DNA of 64,000 nucleotides from an uncultured Bacteroidia bacterium (GCA_903905505.1 CAIVGL010000004.1:1-64000), one strand, 5' to 3'. Shown: positions 9,233 to 18,925, numbered from the stretch's first letter. Numbers and translations: made by a program. Notes: generated by a model from the letters alone, not told the origin.

Positions 9233-12200
9233 TTAATCCAATGTCTTAGCAACAGAAACCTGCTCGAATGCTTCAATGAAATCACCTTCTTGAAGATCGT
9301 TGTATCCTCTGATATTCAAACCGCATTCGTACCCTTTGGCAACCTCTTTAGCATCATCTTTAAATCGTTTTAAAGACTCAAGATCACCTGTATAGACTAC
9401 GATACCGTCTCTAATAAGACGAACTTTCGAGTTGCGGATAATTTTTCCATCACGAACAATACAACCTGCAATAGTTCCAACCTTAGTAATGCTAAAGACG
9501 TTAAGGATCTCTGCTGTTCCTTTGATCTCTTCTTTGATCTCAGGCGCTAACATTCCTTCCATTGCTGATTTAACTTCATTTATTGCATCGTAGATGATAG
9601 AATAAAGTCGAATATCAATCTCTTCCTTCTCGGCAAGTTTGCGTGCACTCATTGAAGGCCTCACTTGGAAACCAACGATAATCGCATTTGATGCTGAAGC
9701 AAGCATAATATCTGATTCGGTAATTTGTCCTACCGCTTTATGAATCACATTAACCTGAATTTCTCCAACCGATAGTTTGATTAACGCATCAGCCAAGGCT
9801 TCAATTGATCCGTCAACATCACCCTTGACAATAATATTTAACTCTTGGAAGTTGCCAATTGCAATTCGTCGTCCAATCTCATCGAGAGTAATATGTTTTT
9901 GTGTCCGAAGACCTTGTTCGCGTTGAAGTTGTTCACGTTTATTGGCAATCATACGGGCCTCGCGCTCGCCTTCCATCACGTTGAACTTATCACCTGCCTG
10001 TGGTGCTCCATTCAATCCTAAGATTAAAACAGGTTCCGCAGGCCCTACTTCTTCTACACGCTGATTTCGTTCGTTGAACATCGCCTTCACGTGACCAAAA
10101 TGAGGTCCTGCAAGGATAACATCTCCAACTTTAAGTGTTCCATTTTGAACAAGAATGGTGGCTACATAACCTCTACCCTTATCTAATGAAGACTCAATAA
10201 CAGAACCAACGGCACGTTTATTTGGATTTGCTTTTAGCTCTAACATATCAGCTTCAAGCAATACTTTTTCTAATAAATCTTTAACCCCTAATCCGCTCTT
10301 AGCCGATAAGTCTTGAGACTGGTATTTTCCACCCCAATCTTCAACTAAGAAATTCATTGTGGCAAGCTGCTGTTTAATTTTCTCTGCATCAGCGGCTGGC
10401 TTATCCACCTTATTTATAGCGAATATAATCGGAACACCAGCAGCAGTCGCATGGTTGATCGCCTCTTTTGTTTGCGGCATCACGTCGTCGTCAGCCGCAA
10501 CGATAATAATAACAATGTCAGTAACCTGAGCACCACGTGCACGCATCGCAGTAAACGCTTCGTGACCTGGTGTGTCCAAGAAGGTAATCTTACGACCATT
10601 CTCAAGGGTTACATTATAGGCCCCAATATGTTGTGTAATACCTCCTGCTTCACCCGCAATAACATTTGCCTTACGGATATAATCGAGTAATGAGGTTTTA
10701 CCATGATCGACGTGACCCATCACCGTAACAATAGGAGGTCGAGACATTAGATCATCTTCTAAATCCTGCTCTTCAACAATCGCTTCTTGAACTTCAACGG
10801 AAATAAATTCTACCTTAAAGCCAAATTCATCAGCCACAACAGCCATGGTCTCGGCATCAAGTCGTTGATTGATAGAAACGAAAAGACCTAGCGACATACA
10901 AGTCGCAATAATCTTCGTTGGAGGCACATCCATCATGGATGCTAACTCGTTAACAGAGACAAACTCTGTAACCTTGATAATACTTTTATCTATCTCATCC
11001 TGAGCGCTCTGCTCGGCTAATTTCTCACTAAATGCAACTCGTTTATCACGACGATATTTCGAACCTTTTGTCTTCTGACCTTTAGTGGTCAAACGAGCTA
11101 AAGTCTCTTTGATTTGTTTTTGTACATCCTCCTCTTTAACCTCTTGTTTAACAGGAGATTTTTTCTTGACAACCAAAGAGATTTTTTTCTTCAGCTTATC
11201 CGATTTCTCACCCTTATTCTCAAGAGTAGATTCAGGCTTTTTCTCTGCTGGTAAGTCAACACGTTCCTTTATCTCGTTTGGAACGCGTTTCCGTTTTTTC
11301 TTATTGCGAAGTTGATTCTCATCAACACGAATTGGTTTTTTCTTCTCTTCAACTGGAAGGTCTATTCTTCCGACTACCGTTGGCCCAGTTAATTTCTTGC
11401 GATCTAACTTAAATATCTCATCTTGGTTTTCTATTCCTTCAACAGCTGCATCATCTGCAAGGGCTGCTTTAGGTTGAACGACCTCGGCTTTTTCTGTACT
11501 ATCTTGTTCTTCAGACTTTTGGGCAACTTCCTTTGTCTTAACAATTTCTGTCGTAGGTTTTTCCGTCGTACGAGGAGGATTAAGATCAATCTTACCGACA
11601 ACCTTAACATTATTCTCGATCTGAGACTGATTAGACATCATCTCAGGCTTAGAAGCTTCCTTTATCTTAACGGTGTCAACAGGCTCTATTGATTCGGTTT
11701 GAACTTTCGATTTAGACTCTTTGGTCTCTGCTGGCACATCTGGTTTTTTCGGCGAAACAACTTCTGCAGTTGACGCTTTAACTTTCGGTTTTACACCAAG
11801 ATCAACCTTGCCAACAACGGTAATTTGTGGTCTCTCATCGCTTCCCGCGGCTGCGGCTGCAGATGGTTTAAAAATTTCTTGAGTCGGTGGTACTGAAGGA
11901 TTCGTATCGGAAGCTGGCTTAACAATGGTCTGGCCAGCATGTTTGTCGTCTTTATAATGGGGAAGACTATGGTCTTTTATTATAATTGAGTCATCATCGG
12001 CCTCAGCATCGTCGGCCTCTTTTTTTGAAGCAGGAACATCTGAAATTGAAACGGCCTCATTTTTAGCATAGTGATGACGAAGATTAAGCTTATCAGCTTC
12101 TGCCTTAGCTTCATGATCTTTTCGGAATTGCTTCTCGAGAAGTTCATGCATATCAGCTTCAATTTTTGTATTTGGATCACTCGAGATTTTATAGCCCTGT

Positions 12201-12289
12201 TTCTGCAGGAAATCTACTAATGTAGTGATTCCCACGTTCAGCTCACGTGCTATCTTACTCAATCTTGATCCTTTGTCCCCTGTAATCAT
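9233..12289 (-). CDS. infB: Translation initiation factor IF-2
   Basis: 1018 aa. IF2_N-type winged helix at 1-55 (RLSKIARELNVGITTLVDFLQKQG), a long charged linker to about 430, then a second IF2_N-like segment and the GTPase: GHVDHGKTS near 522 (G1), DTPGHE (G3), NKVD (G4), followed by EF-Tu-like and C2 domains that bind initiator tRNA. IF-2 places fMet-tRNA on the 30S subunit and promotes subunit joining. The linker carries three copies of a VVGK(I/V)DL/VVGRIDL phrase between Lys/Glu-rich stretches. Last gene of the rimP-nusA-infB operon, 61 bp after nusA. Confidence 0.98.
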   Translation of the reverse strand: MITGDKGSRLSKIARELNVGITTLVDFLQKQGYKISSDPNTKIEADMHELLEKQFRKDHEAKAEADKLNLRHHYAKNEAVSISDVPASKKEADDAEADDDSIIIKDHSLPHYKDDKHAGQTIVKPASDTNPSVPPTQEIFKPSAAAAAGSDERPQITVVGKVDLGVKPKVKASTAEVVSPKKPDVPAETKESKSKVQTESIEPVDTVKIKEASKPEMMSNQSQIENNVKVVGKIDLNPPRTTEKPTTEIVKTKEVAQKSEEQDSTEKAEVVQPKAALADDAAVEGIENQDEIFKLDRKKLTGPTVVGRIDLPVEEKKKPIRVDENQLRNKKKRKRVPNEIKERVDLPAEKKPESTLENKGEKSDKLKKKISLVVKKKSPVKQEVKEEDVQKQIKETLARLTTKGQKTKGSKYRRDKRVAFSEKLAEQSAQDEIDKSIIKVTEFVSVNELASMMDVPPTKIIATCMSLGLFVSINQRLDAETMAVVADEFGFKVEFISVEVQEAIVEEQDLEDDLMSRPPIVTVMGHVDHGKTSLLDYIRKANVIAGEAGGITQHIGAYNVTLENGRKITFLDTPGHEAFTAMRARGAQVTDIVIIIVAADDDVMPQTKEAINHATAAGVPIIFAINKVDKPAADAEKIKQQLATMNFLVEDWGGKYQSQDLSAKSGLGVKDLLEKVLLEADMLELKANPNKRAVGSVIESSLDKGRGYVATILVQNGTLKVGDVILAGPHFGHVKAMFNERNQRVEEVGPAEPVLILGLNGAPQAGDKFNVMEGEREARMIANKREQLQREQGLRTQKHITLDEIGRRIAIGNFQELNIIVKGDVDGSIEALADALIKLSVGEIQVNVIHKAVGQITESDIMLASASNAIIVGFQVRPSMSARKLAEKEEIDIRLYSIIYDAINEVKSAMEGMLAPEIKEEIKGTAEILNVFSITKVGTIAGCIVRDGKIIRNSKVRLIRDGIVVYTGDLESLKRFKDDAKEVAKGYECGLNIRGYNDLQEGDFIEAFEQVSVAKTLD

Positions 12290-12350
12290 ATCTTCCCAAA
12301 CAATTAATTATGCTATTTAGCTAAGCCAAGTTTAACGCTTTAAGCAAGAA

Positions 12351-13589
12351 TTATTCAAACTCTGCTTTAAATATGCGCAAGACTTCATCAATAGTCTCTT
12401 CTTCTAAATCAGTACGCTTAATAAGATCTTCACGCGATAAGCCCAAAACATTCTTCGCGGTATCACATCCAATCGCCTTTAATTCATCAATGATCCATCC
12501 TTCAATCTCATCAGAGAATTCATCAAGACTAACATCTTCTTCATCAACGGTATCGCGATCTCTGTAAACGTCAATATCGTAACCTGTAAGTTGACTAGCT
12601 AACTTAATATTAAGACCTCCCTTGCCAATCGCTAAAGAGACTTCTTCAGGCTTAAGAAAAACTTCTGCGCGATTTTCATTGGCAAAAAGTTTAATTGAAG
12701 AGATCTTAGCTGGGTTTAATGCCCGCTGGATATATAATTGTAAGTTGCTGGTATAATTGATGATGTCAATATTTTCATTGCGCAATTCACGAACGATGCC
12801 ATGAATACGTGAACCTTTCATCCCAACGCAAGCACCAACTGGATCCACACGCTCATCGTATGATTCCACGGCCACTTTTGCTCTTTCACCTGGTATGCGC
12901 ACAATATTTTTAATGGTTATCAAACCATCGAAGATCTCAGGAACCTCAAGTTCAAACAGACGCTCAAGGAAAACTGAAGATGTTCGAGACAAGATGATGT
13001 ATGGACTATTATTTCTCATCTCAACCCGAATAATAACTGCCCTAACGGCATCTCCTTTACGGAAAAAGTCGGTAGGAATCTGCTCAACTTTAGGAAGCAA
13101 AAGTTCATTGCCCTCATCGTCAAGTAGAAGCAATTCACGTTTCCAGATCTGATAAACTTCTCCGGTAACGATCTCGCCAATCTTATTTTTATATTTTGTA
13201 TAAACGTTGTCCTTCTCTAGTTCAAGAATACGAGTTGCCAAATTCTGTCTTAAATTCAGAATTGCTCTTCTGCCAAAGTCTGAAAATTTCACCTCATCGG
13301 TTACCTCTTCTCCGACTTCATAATCATCGCCAATCTTTTTAGCTTGTTCAAGCGTAATTTGAAGGTTGGCATCGGTAAATTCATCATCTGCGACAACTGT
13401 TCTATTGCGCCAAATTTCAAAATCACCCTTGTCAGGATTAATGATCACGTCGAAATTCTCGTCTGTACCAAACTGTTTTTGAAGAACACTACGGAAAGAA
13501 TCTTCAAGCACACTCATCATGGTGGCTCTGTCGATACTTTTAAGATCTTTAAATTCCGAAAACGTGTCAATCAAGTTCAGGTTATCCAT
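12351..13589 (-). CDS. nusA: Transcription termination/antitermination factor NusA
   Basis: 412 aa. The N-terminal RNA-polymerase-binding domain begins MDNLNLIDTFSEFKDLKSIDRATMMSVLEDSF. An S1 domain follows (about 130-200, KIGEIVTGEVYQIWKREL), then two KH domains with GMKG and GKGG loops (VGACVGMKGSRIHGIVREL, AIGKGGLNIKLASQ). The acidic C-terminal repeats of the E. coli protein are replaced by one short helix-hairpin-helix-like region, the common short form outside Gammaproteobacteria. It binds RNA polymerase and nascent RNA to control pausing and termination. 15 bp downstream of rimP in the same operon. Confidence 0.97.
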   Translation of the reverse strand: MDNLNLIDTFSEFKDLKSIDRATMMSVLEDSFRSVLQKQFGTDENFDVIINPDKGDFEIWRNRTVVADDEFTDANLQITLEQAKKIGDDYEVGEEVTDEVKFSDFGRRAILNLRQNLATRILELEKDNVYTKYKNKIGEIVTGEVYQIWKRELLLLDDEGNELLLPKVEQIPTDFFRKGDAVRAVIIRVEMRNNSPYIILSRTSSVFLERLFELEVPEIFDGLITIKNIVRIPGERAKVAVESYDERVDPVGACVGMKGSRIHGIVRELRNENIDIINYTSNLQLYIQRALNPAKISSIKLFANENRAEVFLKPEEVSLAIGKGGLNIKLASQLTGYDIDVYRDRDTVDEEDVSLDEFSDEIEGWIIDELKAIGCDTAKNVLGLSREDLIKRTDLEEETIDEVLRIFKAEFE

Positions 13590-13604
13590 ATCTTCAGGAT
13601 TTTA

Positions 13605-14060
13605 TTAAAAAGAAATTACTATTTTAACTGTCTTAATTTGATCAAAAGAATACGCTAACGCCTTAGTTACAATAACTTTTTTGCCGTCAACCTTCTCTTT
13701 TGTTGCTACTTCTAATTCAAAACCTGCCTCGTCAGCCGATTTTAATACGCCCGTTACCTTTTCTCCGCCATTTGTCACCACCTCAACTTCACGACCGATA
13801 TTTTTGAGGTATTGACGAACCACCTTAAAAGGTAAAGAGAGTCCTGGTGATGATACTTCTAAGGAAAAATCATCCGATTCACGATCTAGGCTCCCTTCGA
13901 TATGACGTGATATTGTCACACATTCGCCCACACTTACTCCAACATTACTATCAACGTATACAGAAATTGCATTCGCTGAACTCACAGTAACCTCTACAAT
14001 AAACAGATCCTCTGACATTGCTTCCAACGCAAGAGACTGAACCTTTTCTTTAGTTATCAT
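13605..14060 (-). CDS. rimP: Ribosome maturation factor RimP
   Basis: 151 aa from ATG 14060 (MITKEKVQSLALEAM). The ORF-track start at 14123 would place the first 21 codons across the leader hairpin and almost onto the promoter, and those residues do not look like RimP. Family features: EVTVSSANAISVYVDSNVGVSVGECVTISRHIE and FSLEVSSPGLSLPFKVVRQY, with the conserved V(S/D)SPGL core, then the C-terminal SH3-like domain. RimP binds free 30S subunits and helps their maturation. First gene of rimP-nusA-infB, a gene order conserved in most bacteria. Confidence 0.95.
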   Translation of the reverse strand: MITKEKVQSLALEAMSEDLFIVEVTVSSANAISVYVDSNVGVSVGECVTISRHIEGSLDRESDDFSLEVSSPGLSLPFKVVRQYLKNIGREVEVVTNGGEKVTGVLKSADEAGFELEVATKEKVDGKKVIVTKALAYSFDQIKTVKIVISF

Positions 14061-14077
14061 TTTTACTATCAATAAAA

Positions 14078-14098
14078 TAGGGGACCTTCCGTCCCCTA
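14078..14098 (-). promoter_or_regulatory. Leader hairpin in the rimP-nusA-infB 5' UTR
   Basis: Perfect 8-bp stem TAGGGGAC/GTCCCCTA around a 5-nt loop, 17 nt before the rimP ATG and about 20 nt after the predicted transcription start. On the minus strand it is followed by TTTTATTG, which makes it terminator-like though with a short U run. It could be an attenuator, an mRNA-stability element or an autoregulation site. Confidence 0.65.
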
Positions 14099-14120
14099 AT
14101 CCTTCGATTATTCTCCGCAA

Positions 14121-14152
14121 CAAAAGTAAACATTTTGTGTGGAAAAAACAAA
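14121..14152 (-). promoter_or_regulatory. Promoter of the rimP-nusA-infB operon
   Basis: Read on the minus strand: TTTG, 20 nt, TACTTTTG, which fits the Bacteroidota consensus TTTG-N19/20-TAnnTTTG. The predicted start of transcription is near 14114, about 54 nt before the rimP ATG at 14060. Confidence 0.75.
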
Positions 14153-14229
14153 TTTTACCCTCTTGTAATTTGAATATGAATTTTTAAATGAGATAGTTGA
14201 GATCAATCAAGAGTATTAAAGGAGAACAT

Positions 14230-15519
14230 TTGTTAAATTTGAACCATAAATTCATAAAGCATCCTAAGTTGAAAAACTCAATTAATAAGATCATTAATGA
14301 TCCGGTTTGGGGATTCATCGAACTAGATTCAGACCTCCACATTAAACTTATCGAACACCCTTACTTCCAAAGACTTAGGCGCATTAAGCAACTGGGGTTA
14401 TCCTCCTTGGTTTATCCAGGTGCTAATCACACCCGATTTGAACATGCCATAGGAACGATGTACCTAGTCAGAGCAGCGGTGTCTGTGCTAAGGAATAAAG
14501 GCAACAAAATCACTCCAGAAGAGGAGGAAGGGGTAATGGCAGCCTTATTATTGCACGATATTGGTCATGGCCCATTTTCACATGCCCTCGAACAAAGCAT
14601 TGTGCAAGGGGTATCGCACGAAGAACTTTCACTTATTTACATGAATGAGTTAAATCAGGAGATGAATGGAAGGCTCTCCCTTGCCATTGAGATTTTCCTA
14701 AACAAACACCCAAAAAAGTTCTTACATCACCTTGTGAGCAGTCAGCTTGATATGGATCGGCTTGATTTTCTAAAGCGCGACAGTTTTTATACCGGCGTTT
14801 CGGAAGGGGTAGTATCCTCTGAACGAATCATAAAAATGCTGAATATTAAAAACGATCAACTAGTTGTTGAAGTAAAAGGGATCTATTCGGTTGAGAAATT
14901 CCTCATTGCCAGACGACTAATGTATTGGCAAGTTTATCTGCATAAAACAGTAATCTCGGCTGATTCTATGATGATAAAGCTATTACAACGAGCAACAGAA
15001 CTAGTAGCGCTGGGTCATCCCGTTAATGCCACTGGTCACCTCACCCTATTTTTAAACAAAACAATCCAAGCAAAGGATTTTAGATCGACAGATTCAGAAA
15101 CAAGAAAAGCAGCGTTAACAACATTTGCCTATCTCGATGATACCGACGTTATATTCACGGTAAAGGGATGGATGGAGCATCCAGACCCCATATTATCGAC
15201 CTTATCCAAAGGACTTATCAACAGAAAGTTATTAAAAATAAAATTATCAGCCGCTCCATTCAAGGAGTCCAAACTAAGGCTCCTCAAAAATGCGGCAAGG
15301 GAAAAGTTCAACCTTGACAATCAGGAAGTTGAATTTCTTGTTGTGAATGGTGAAATAACCAATAGTGCCTATGATGCAGAAGCTGGAAGCATTCAAATAC
15401 TCTCGAAAAACGGGAAATTAAAAGACATAAAAGAGGCCTCAGACATTAATTTAGAGGGACTTACAAAGATCGTACGGAAACATTTCGTGTGTTATCCGGC
15501 AGAAATCCAAACAAGGTAA
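14230..15519 (+). CDS. HD-domain metal-dependent phosphohydrolase (dNTPase/SAMHD1-like)
   Basis: 429 aa from a TTG at 14230, chosen because AAGGAG lies 5 nt upstream (rare in this window); the ORF-track TTG at 14197 lacks this. Starts INDPVWGFIELDSDL..IEHPYFQRLRRIKQLGLSSLVYPGANHTRFEHAIGTMYL, typical of this HD subfamily. The HD metal centre is visible as H (TRFEH), HD (LLHDIGHGPFSH) and a later D (DMDRLDFLKRD). Related proteins hydrolyse dNTPs or other nucleotides. The order HD protein, lpxD, lpxC-fabZ, lpxA is conserved in Bacteroidales; why it precedes lipid A genes is not known to me. Confidence 0.85.
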   Translation: MLNLNHKFIKHPKLKNSINKIINDPVWGFIELDSDLHIKLIEHPYFQRLRRIKQLGLSSLVYPGANHTRFEHAIGTMYLVRAAVSVLRNKGNKITPEEEEGVMAALLLHDIGHGPFSHALEQSIVQGVSHEELSLIYMNELNQEMNGRLSLAIEIFLNKHPKKFLHHLVSSQLDMDRLDFLKRDSFYTGVSEGVVSSERIIKMLNIKNDQLVVEVKGIYSVEKFLIARRLMYWQVYLHKTVISADSMMIKLLQRATELVALGHPVNATGHLTLFLNKTIQAKDFRSTDSETRKAALTTFAYLDDTDVIFTVKGWMEHPDPILSTLSKGLINRKLLKIKLSAAPFKESKLRLLKNAAREKFNLDNQEVEFLVVNGEITNSAYDAEAGSIQILSKNGKLKDIKEASDINLEGLTKIVRKHFVCYPAEIQTR

Positions 15520-15528
15520 ATATTTTAT

Positions 15529-15536
15529 TATTTTTG
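15529..15536 (+). promoter_or_regulatory. Probable -7 box of lpxD
   Basis: TATTTTTG, matching TAnnTTTG, 25 nt before the lpxD ATG. No good TTTG is seen at -33, so this is a partial promoter match. Confidence 0.5.
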
Positions 15537-15561
15537 CAGCGTAAATTTTAAAGACGAACGA

Positions 15562-16599
15562 ATGGAGTTTTCGGCAAAAGATATTGCAGCCCTGATAAAC
15601 GGAACTGTTGAAGGGGATGGCAATGTTAAGGTTAGTAGCCTATCTAAAATTGACCAGCCAACACCAGGGACGATTACATTCCTCTCTAATCCTAACTACG
15701 CCAAATACATCTATACCACAACGGCTGCAATTGTCATTGTCAATCATGATTTCAAGGCCGAAGCAGAATTAAAATGCACCTTGATACGCGTGGCCGATGC
15801 CTATGCTGCATTAGCTAAGCTTCTTGATTTTTACGTGAAATCAAAGCCGCAGAAAGTGGGCATCGAGCAACCGAGTTTTATTCATGCATCTGCCACACTA
15901 GGAACGAATGTTTATGTTGGCGCATTTGCATACATAGGGGAGAACGTTAAAATAGGAAACAACGTCAAAATATATCCACATTCTTATATCGGGGATCAGG
16001 TAAACATCGGGGATAACACCATAATCTATTCTGGAGTTAACATCTATTACGACTGTGTTTTAGGGACAAATAATATCATTCATTCAGGTGCAGTCATTGG
16101 AGCTGATGGATTTGGATTTGCTCCGAATCCAGGGGCTGCCTATTCGAAAATAGAACAAATAGGAAATGTGATCATTGAAGACAATGTTGAAGTTGGTGCG
16201 AACACCACGATCGACCGTGCCACAATGGGATCGACCATTGTCCGCAGCGGCGTTAAGCTTGACAATCTAATCCAGATCGCACATAACGATGAGATTGGAG
16301 CCAATACGGTTATGGCTGCACAATCTGGAGTTGCAGGATCAACGATTGTTGGAGAAAATTGCATTTTCGGAGGTCAAACAGCCGTATCAGGTCACATCAC
16401 GGTTGGCGCAGGTTCTAAAATCGGACCAAAATCAGGAGTTATCTCCTCCCTAAAAGAAAACTCTGTTGTTTTAGGTACTCCAGCAATGGATTTTAAAGCG
16501 ACAATGAAATCATATGCTGTATTTCGCAACTTACCGCAGTTACGCGATGATTTGATTGAACTACAGAAAAAAATAAAATCACTAGAAAACAACGAGTAA
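15562..16599 (+). CDS. lpxD: UDP-3-O-(3-hydroxyacyl)glucosamine N-acyltransferase
   Basis: 345 aa. N-terminal uridine-binding domain ([18 protein letters not shown]...[16 protein letters not shown]), then a left-handed beta-helix of hexapeptide repeats from about 105 to 310, with the catalytic His in [12 protein letters not shown] and [10 protein letters not shown] before it, and a C-terminal helix. LpxD adds the N-linked 3-hydroxyacyl chain in lipid A synthesis. First of three consecutive lpx genes; lpxC-fabZ follows after 17 bp. Confidence 0.97.
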   Translation: MEFSAKDIAALINGTVEGDGNVKVSSLSKIDQPTPGTITFLSNPNYAKYIYTTTAAIVIVNHDFKAEAELKCTLIRVADAYAALAKLLDFYVKSKPQKVGIEQPSFIHASATLGTNVYVGAFAYIGENVKIGNNVKIYPHSYIGDQVNIGDNTIIYSGVNIYYDCVLGTNNIIHSGAVIGADGFGFAPNPGAAYSKIEQIGNVIIEDNVEVGANTTIDRATMGSTIVRSGVKLDNLIQIAHNDEIGANTVMAAQSGVAGSTIVGENCIFGGQTAVSGHITVGAGSKIGPKSGVISSLKENSVVLGTPAMDFKATMKSYAVFRNLPQLRDDLIELQKKIKSLENNE

Positions 16600-16616
16600 A
16601 AAGTAAAATTCGCTCA

Positions 16617-18014
16617 ATGACAAGCACAAAACAAAATACTATCTGCAACGAGGTTTCAATCTCAGGAAAAGGTCTTCATACTGGTATCGAAGTTACCCTA
16701 ACATTTAAACCTGCGCCAGAAGACTTTGGATTTAAATTTCAAAGGATTGACTTAGAAGGTCATCCTATAATTGAAGCTAATGTATCGAAAGTAAAAGGGA
16801 CTTCAAGAGGCACAGTCCTTCAAGATGGCGACCTATCAATCAGCACAATCGAACACGTGATGGCAGCCTTAATAGGAAGCGACATCGACAATGTGTTGAT
16901 GGAGTTAAATGGCCCTGAAGCTCCAATCTTAGATGGAAGTGCTACCCCATTTATGAAACTGTTAAAAACTGCCGGACTACAAGCACAAGAAGCTGAGCGG
17001 GAGTATTTCGAAATCAAAAAGAAAATCGTTTATCGCAATGAAGAAACAGGAAGCGAGATCATCGCCTATCCTGATGATGATTTCAGCATCGATGTGATGA
17101 TATCATACGACTCGGCAGTCTTGCACAATCAATATGCAACCTTTAACAGTACGACAAACTTTGAAACAGAGATTGCTCCTTGTCGAACATTTGTCTTTGT
17201 GCGTGAGTTGGAAAGCTTATTGAAAAACAACTTAGTTAAAGGTGGCGATGTCGACAATGCGATTGTGATCATGGATCAACCTATGTCGAATGAAGAGCTC
17301 AATAGAATAGCCGATCTTTTTAATCAAAAACACATTGAGGTTAACAACATTGGGATTTTAAATAATTTGACGTTGCATTTCGACAATGAGTGTGCGCGAC
17401 ATAAACTTCTCGATGTAATTGGCGATGTTGCCTTAATTGGCAAACGGATTAAAGGGCGTATTGTAGCGAAGAAACCTGGTCATGGCCCAAACACTGAATT
17501 TGCAAAACTCCTACAAAAAGAGTACTTAAAAGGGATTTCAGAGACATCTCCGCCAGATTACGATCCAAATCAGATTCCACTTTATGATGTCAATCAGATA
17601 AAAAAAATGTTGCCGCATCGTAATCCGTTCTTATTACTAGACAAAGTTTTAGGAAAAGGGGAAGACTTTATCATTGGAGTAAAAAACGTGACGATGAATG
17701 AACCATTCTTCGTTGGCCATTTTCCTGAAGAACCAGTGATGCCTGGGGTATTAATCATTGAGGCGATGGCGCAATGTGGAGGCGTATTTGTGATTAGCTC
17801 GCAGCCTGCCGATGGCGATTATTCAACCTATTTTATGACTATGGACAACATTAAATTTCGCAAGAAAGTTGTCCCAGGCGACACATTGGTGTTTAGATTA
17901 AAACTTATTGGGCCAATTCGTCGAGGCATTGCAAATATGAGAGCGGTGGCTTTTGTTGGAGACACAGTAGTCTGTGAAGGCGAATTTATGGCTATCATTG
18001 CAAAGACTAAATAA
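16617..18014 (+). CDS. lpxC-fabZ: Fused UDP-3-O-acyl-GlcNAc deacetylase / 3-hydroxyacyl-ACP dehydratase
   Basis: 465 aa, two enzymes in one chain as is usual in Bacteroidota. Residues 1-310 are LpxC: SGKGLHTG, TIEHVMAAL (zinc His), LDGSATPF, HKLLDVIGDVALIG (zinc His and Asp), GHGPNTEF. Residues about 320-465 are FabZ: IKKMLPHRNPFLLLDKVL with the catalytic His, then FVGHFPEEPVMPGVLIIEAMAQ with the catalytic Glu. LpxC carries out the committed step of lipid A synthesis; FabZ dehydrates 3-hydroxyacyl-ACP, which competes for the same acyl pool, so the fusion couples the two. Confidence 0.97.
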   Translation: MTSTKQNTICNEVSISGKGLHTGIEVTLTFKPAPEDFGFKFQRIDLEGHPIIEANVSKVKGTSRGTVLQDGDLSISTIEHVMAALIGSDIDNVLMELNGPEAPILDGSATPFMKLLKTAGLQAQEAEREYFEIKKKIVYRNEETGSEIIAYPDDDFSIDVMISYDSAVLHNQYATFNSTTNFETEIAPCRTFVFVRELESLLKNNLVKGGDVDNAIVIMDQPMSNEELNRIADLFNQKHIEVNNIGILNNLTLHFDNECARHKLLDVIGDVALIGKRIKGRIVAKKPGHGPNTEFAKLLQKEYLKGISETSPPDYDPNQIPLYDVNQIKKMLPHRNPFLLLDKVLGKGEDFIIGVKNVTMNEPFFVGHFPEEPVMPGVLIIEAMAQCGGVFVISSQPADGDYSTYFMTMDNIKFRKKVVPGDTLVFRLKLIGPIRRGIANMRAVAFVGDTVVCEGEFMAIIAKTK

Positions 18015-18064
18015 TTTGATCTCAGATTTTTGGGGATTAGTAGTTTATTAAAAAAATCATAAGA

Positions 18065-18847
18065 ATGAATCAACCATTAGCAAATATTCATCCAACTGCA
18101 ATCATAGGCGTAGGGGTAGTTATCGAGCCCTTCGCTACGGTATCCAGTGATGTTGTAATTGGAGATGGGACACACATTGGTCCTACAGCTGTCATCCTTC
18201 CAGGAACAAGAATAGGAAAAAATTGCAAAATCCATTCAGGAGCAGTCATTGGAGGTGAACCGCAAGATTTAAAATTCAATGGCGAATACACCACTGTTGA
18301 AATTGGAGATAATACCACCATTCGGGAATGTGTAACCGTAAATAGGGGAACTATAGCACACGGAAAGACTGTAATTGGAAGCAATTGCCTAATTATGGCT
18401 TACGTACATGTTGCCCACGACTGTGTTGTTGGTGACCATGTAATCTTAGTTAACTCCGTAGCCTTGGCTGGCGAAGTAGTCGTTGATGATTATGCGATCA
18501 TTGGCGGTCATACAGGTATTCACCAGTTCTGCCATATTGGAAAACACGTTATGCTCTCTGGAGGATCACTAGTCCGCAAGGATGTTCCTCCGTATATCAA
18601 AGCAGGCCGTGAACCTTTATCTTATGCAGGAGTCAACTCGATAGGTTTAAGAAGAAGAGGATTTTCCAATGAGGTGATATGTCAGATTCAAGATATCTAT
18701 CGTATTATCTACCAAAAAGGATATAACAACACACAAGCGTTAGAAGTTATTGAAGCTGAGATGCAAGCTTCACGTGAGCGCGACGAGATATTATTATTCT
18801 TAAAAGACTCAAAACGAGGAATTATCAAAGGTTATTTCCCTGATTGA
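18065..18847 (+). CDS. lpxA: Acyl-ACP--UDP-N-acetylglucosamine O-acyltransferase
   Basis: 260 aa left-handed beta-helix. N-terminal repeats NIHPTAIIGVGVVIEPFATV..., IGGEPQDLKF (the LpxA hallmark), VAHDCVVGDHVILVN with the catalytic His, and GGHTGIHQFCHIGKHVMLSGGS. The C-terminal helical part (GLRRRGFSNEVICQIQDIYRIIY) packs on the barrel. It performs the first step of lipid A synthesis, O-acylation of UDP-GlcNAc. Third lpx gene in the row and followed by a strong terminator. Confidence 0.97.
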   Translation: MNQPLANIHPTAIIGVGVVIEPFATVSSDVVIGDGTHIGPTAVILPGTRIGKNCKIHSGAVIGGEPQDLKFNGEYTTVEIGDNTTIRECVTVNRGTIAHGKTVIGSNCLIMAYVHVAHDCVVGDHVILVNSVALAGEVVVDDYAIIGGHTGIHQFCHIGKHVMLSGGSLVRKDVPPYIKAGREPLSYAGVNSIGLRRRGFSNEVICQIQDIYRIIYQKGYNNTQALEVIEAEMQASRERDEILLFLKDSKRGIIKGYFPD

Positions 18848-18861
18848 TTCTTACAAAGCAT

Positions 18862-18905
18862 AAAAGACAAAGGCAGATATCTTATGATATCTGCCTTTGT
18901 CTTTT
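18862..18905. terminator. Strong terminator after lpxA
   Basis: Perfect 20-bp stem AAAAGACAAAGGCAGATATC with its complement around a TTAT loop, ending in TCTTTT. Symmetric A/T flanks mean it can also serve the converging DUF6427 gene. Confidence 0.9.
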
Positions 18906-18925
18906 GAACTAATCCCTTTTAACGA

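Noticed and set aside
14061-14123. Longer N-terminus of RimP
   Set aside because: It would translate the leader hairpin and start about 9 nt upstream of the likely transcription start; the family starts at MITKEKV.
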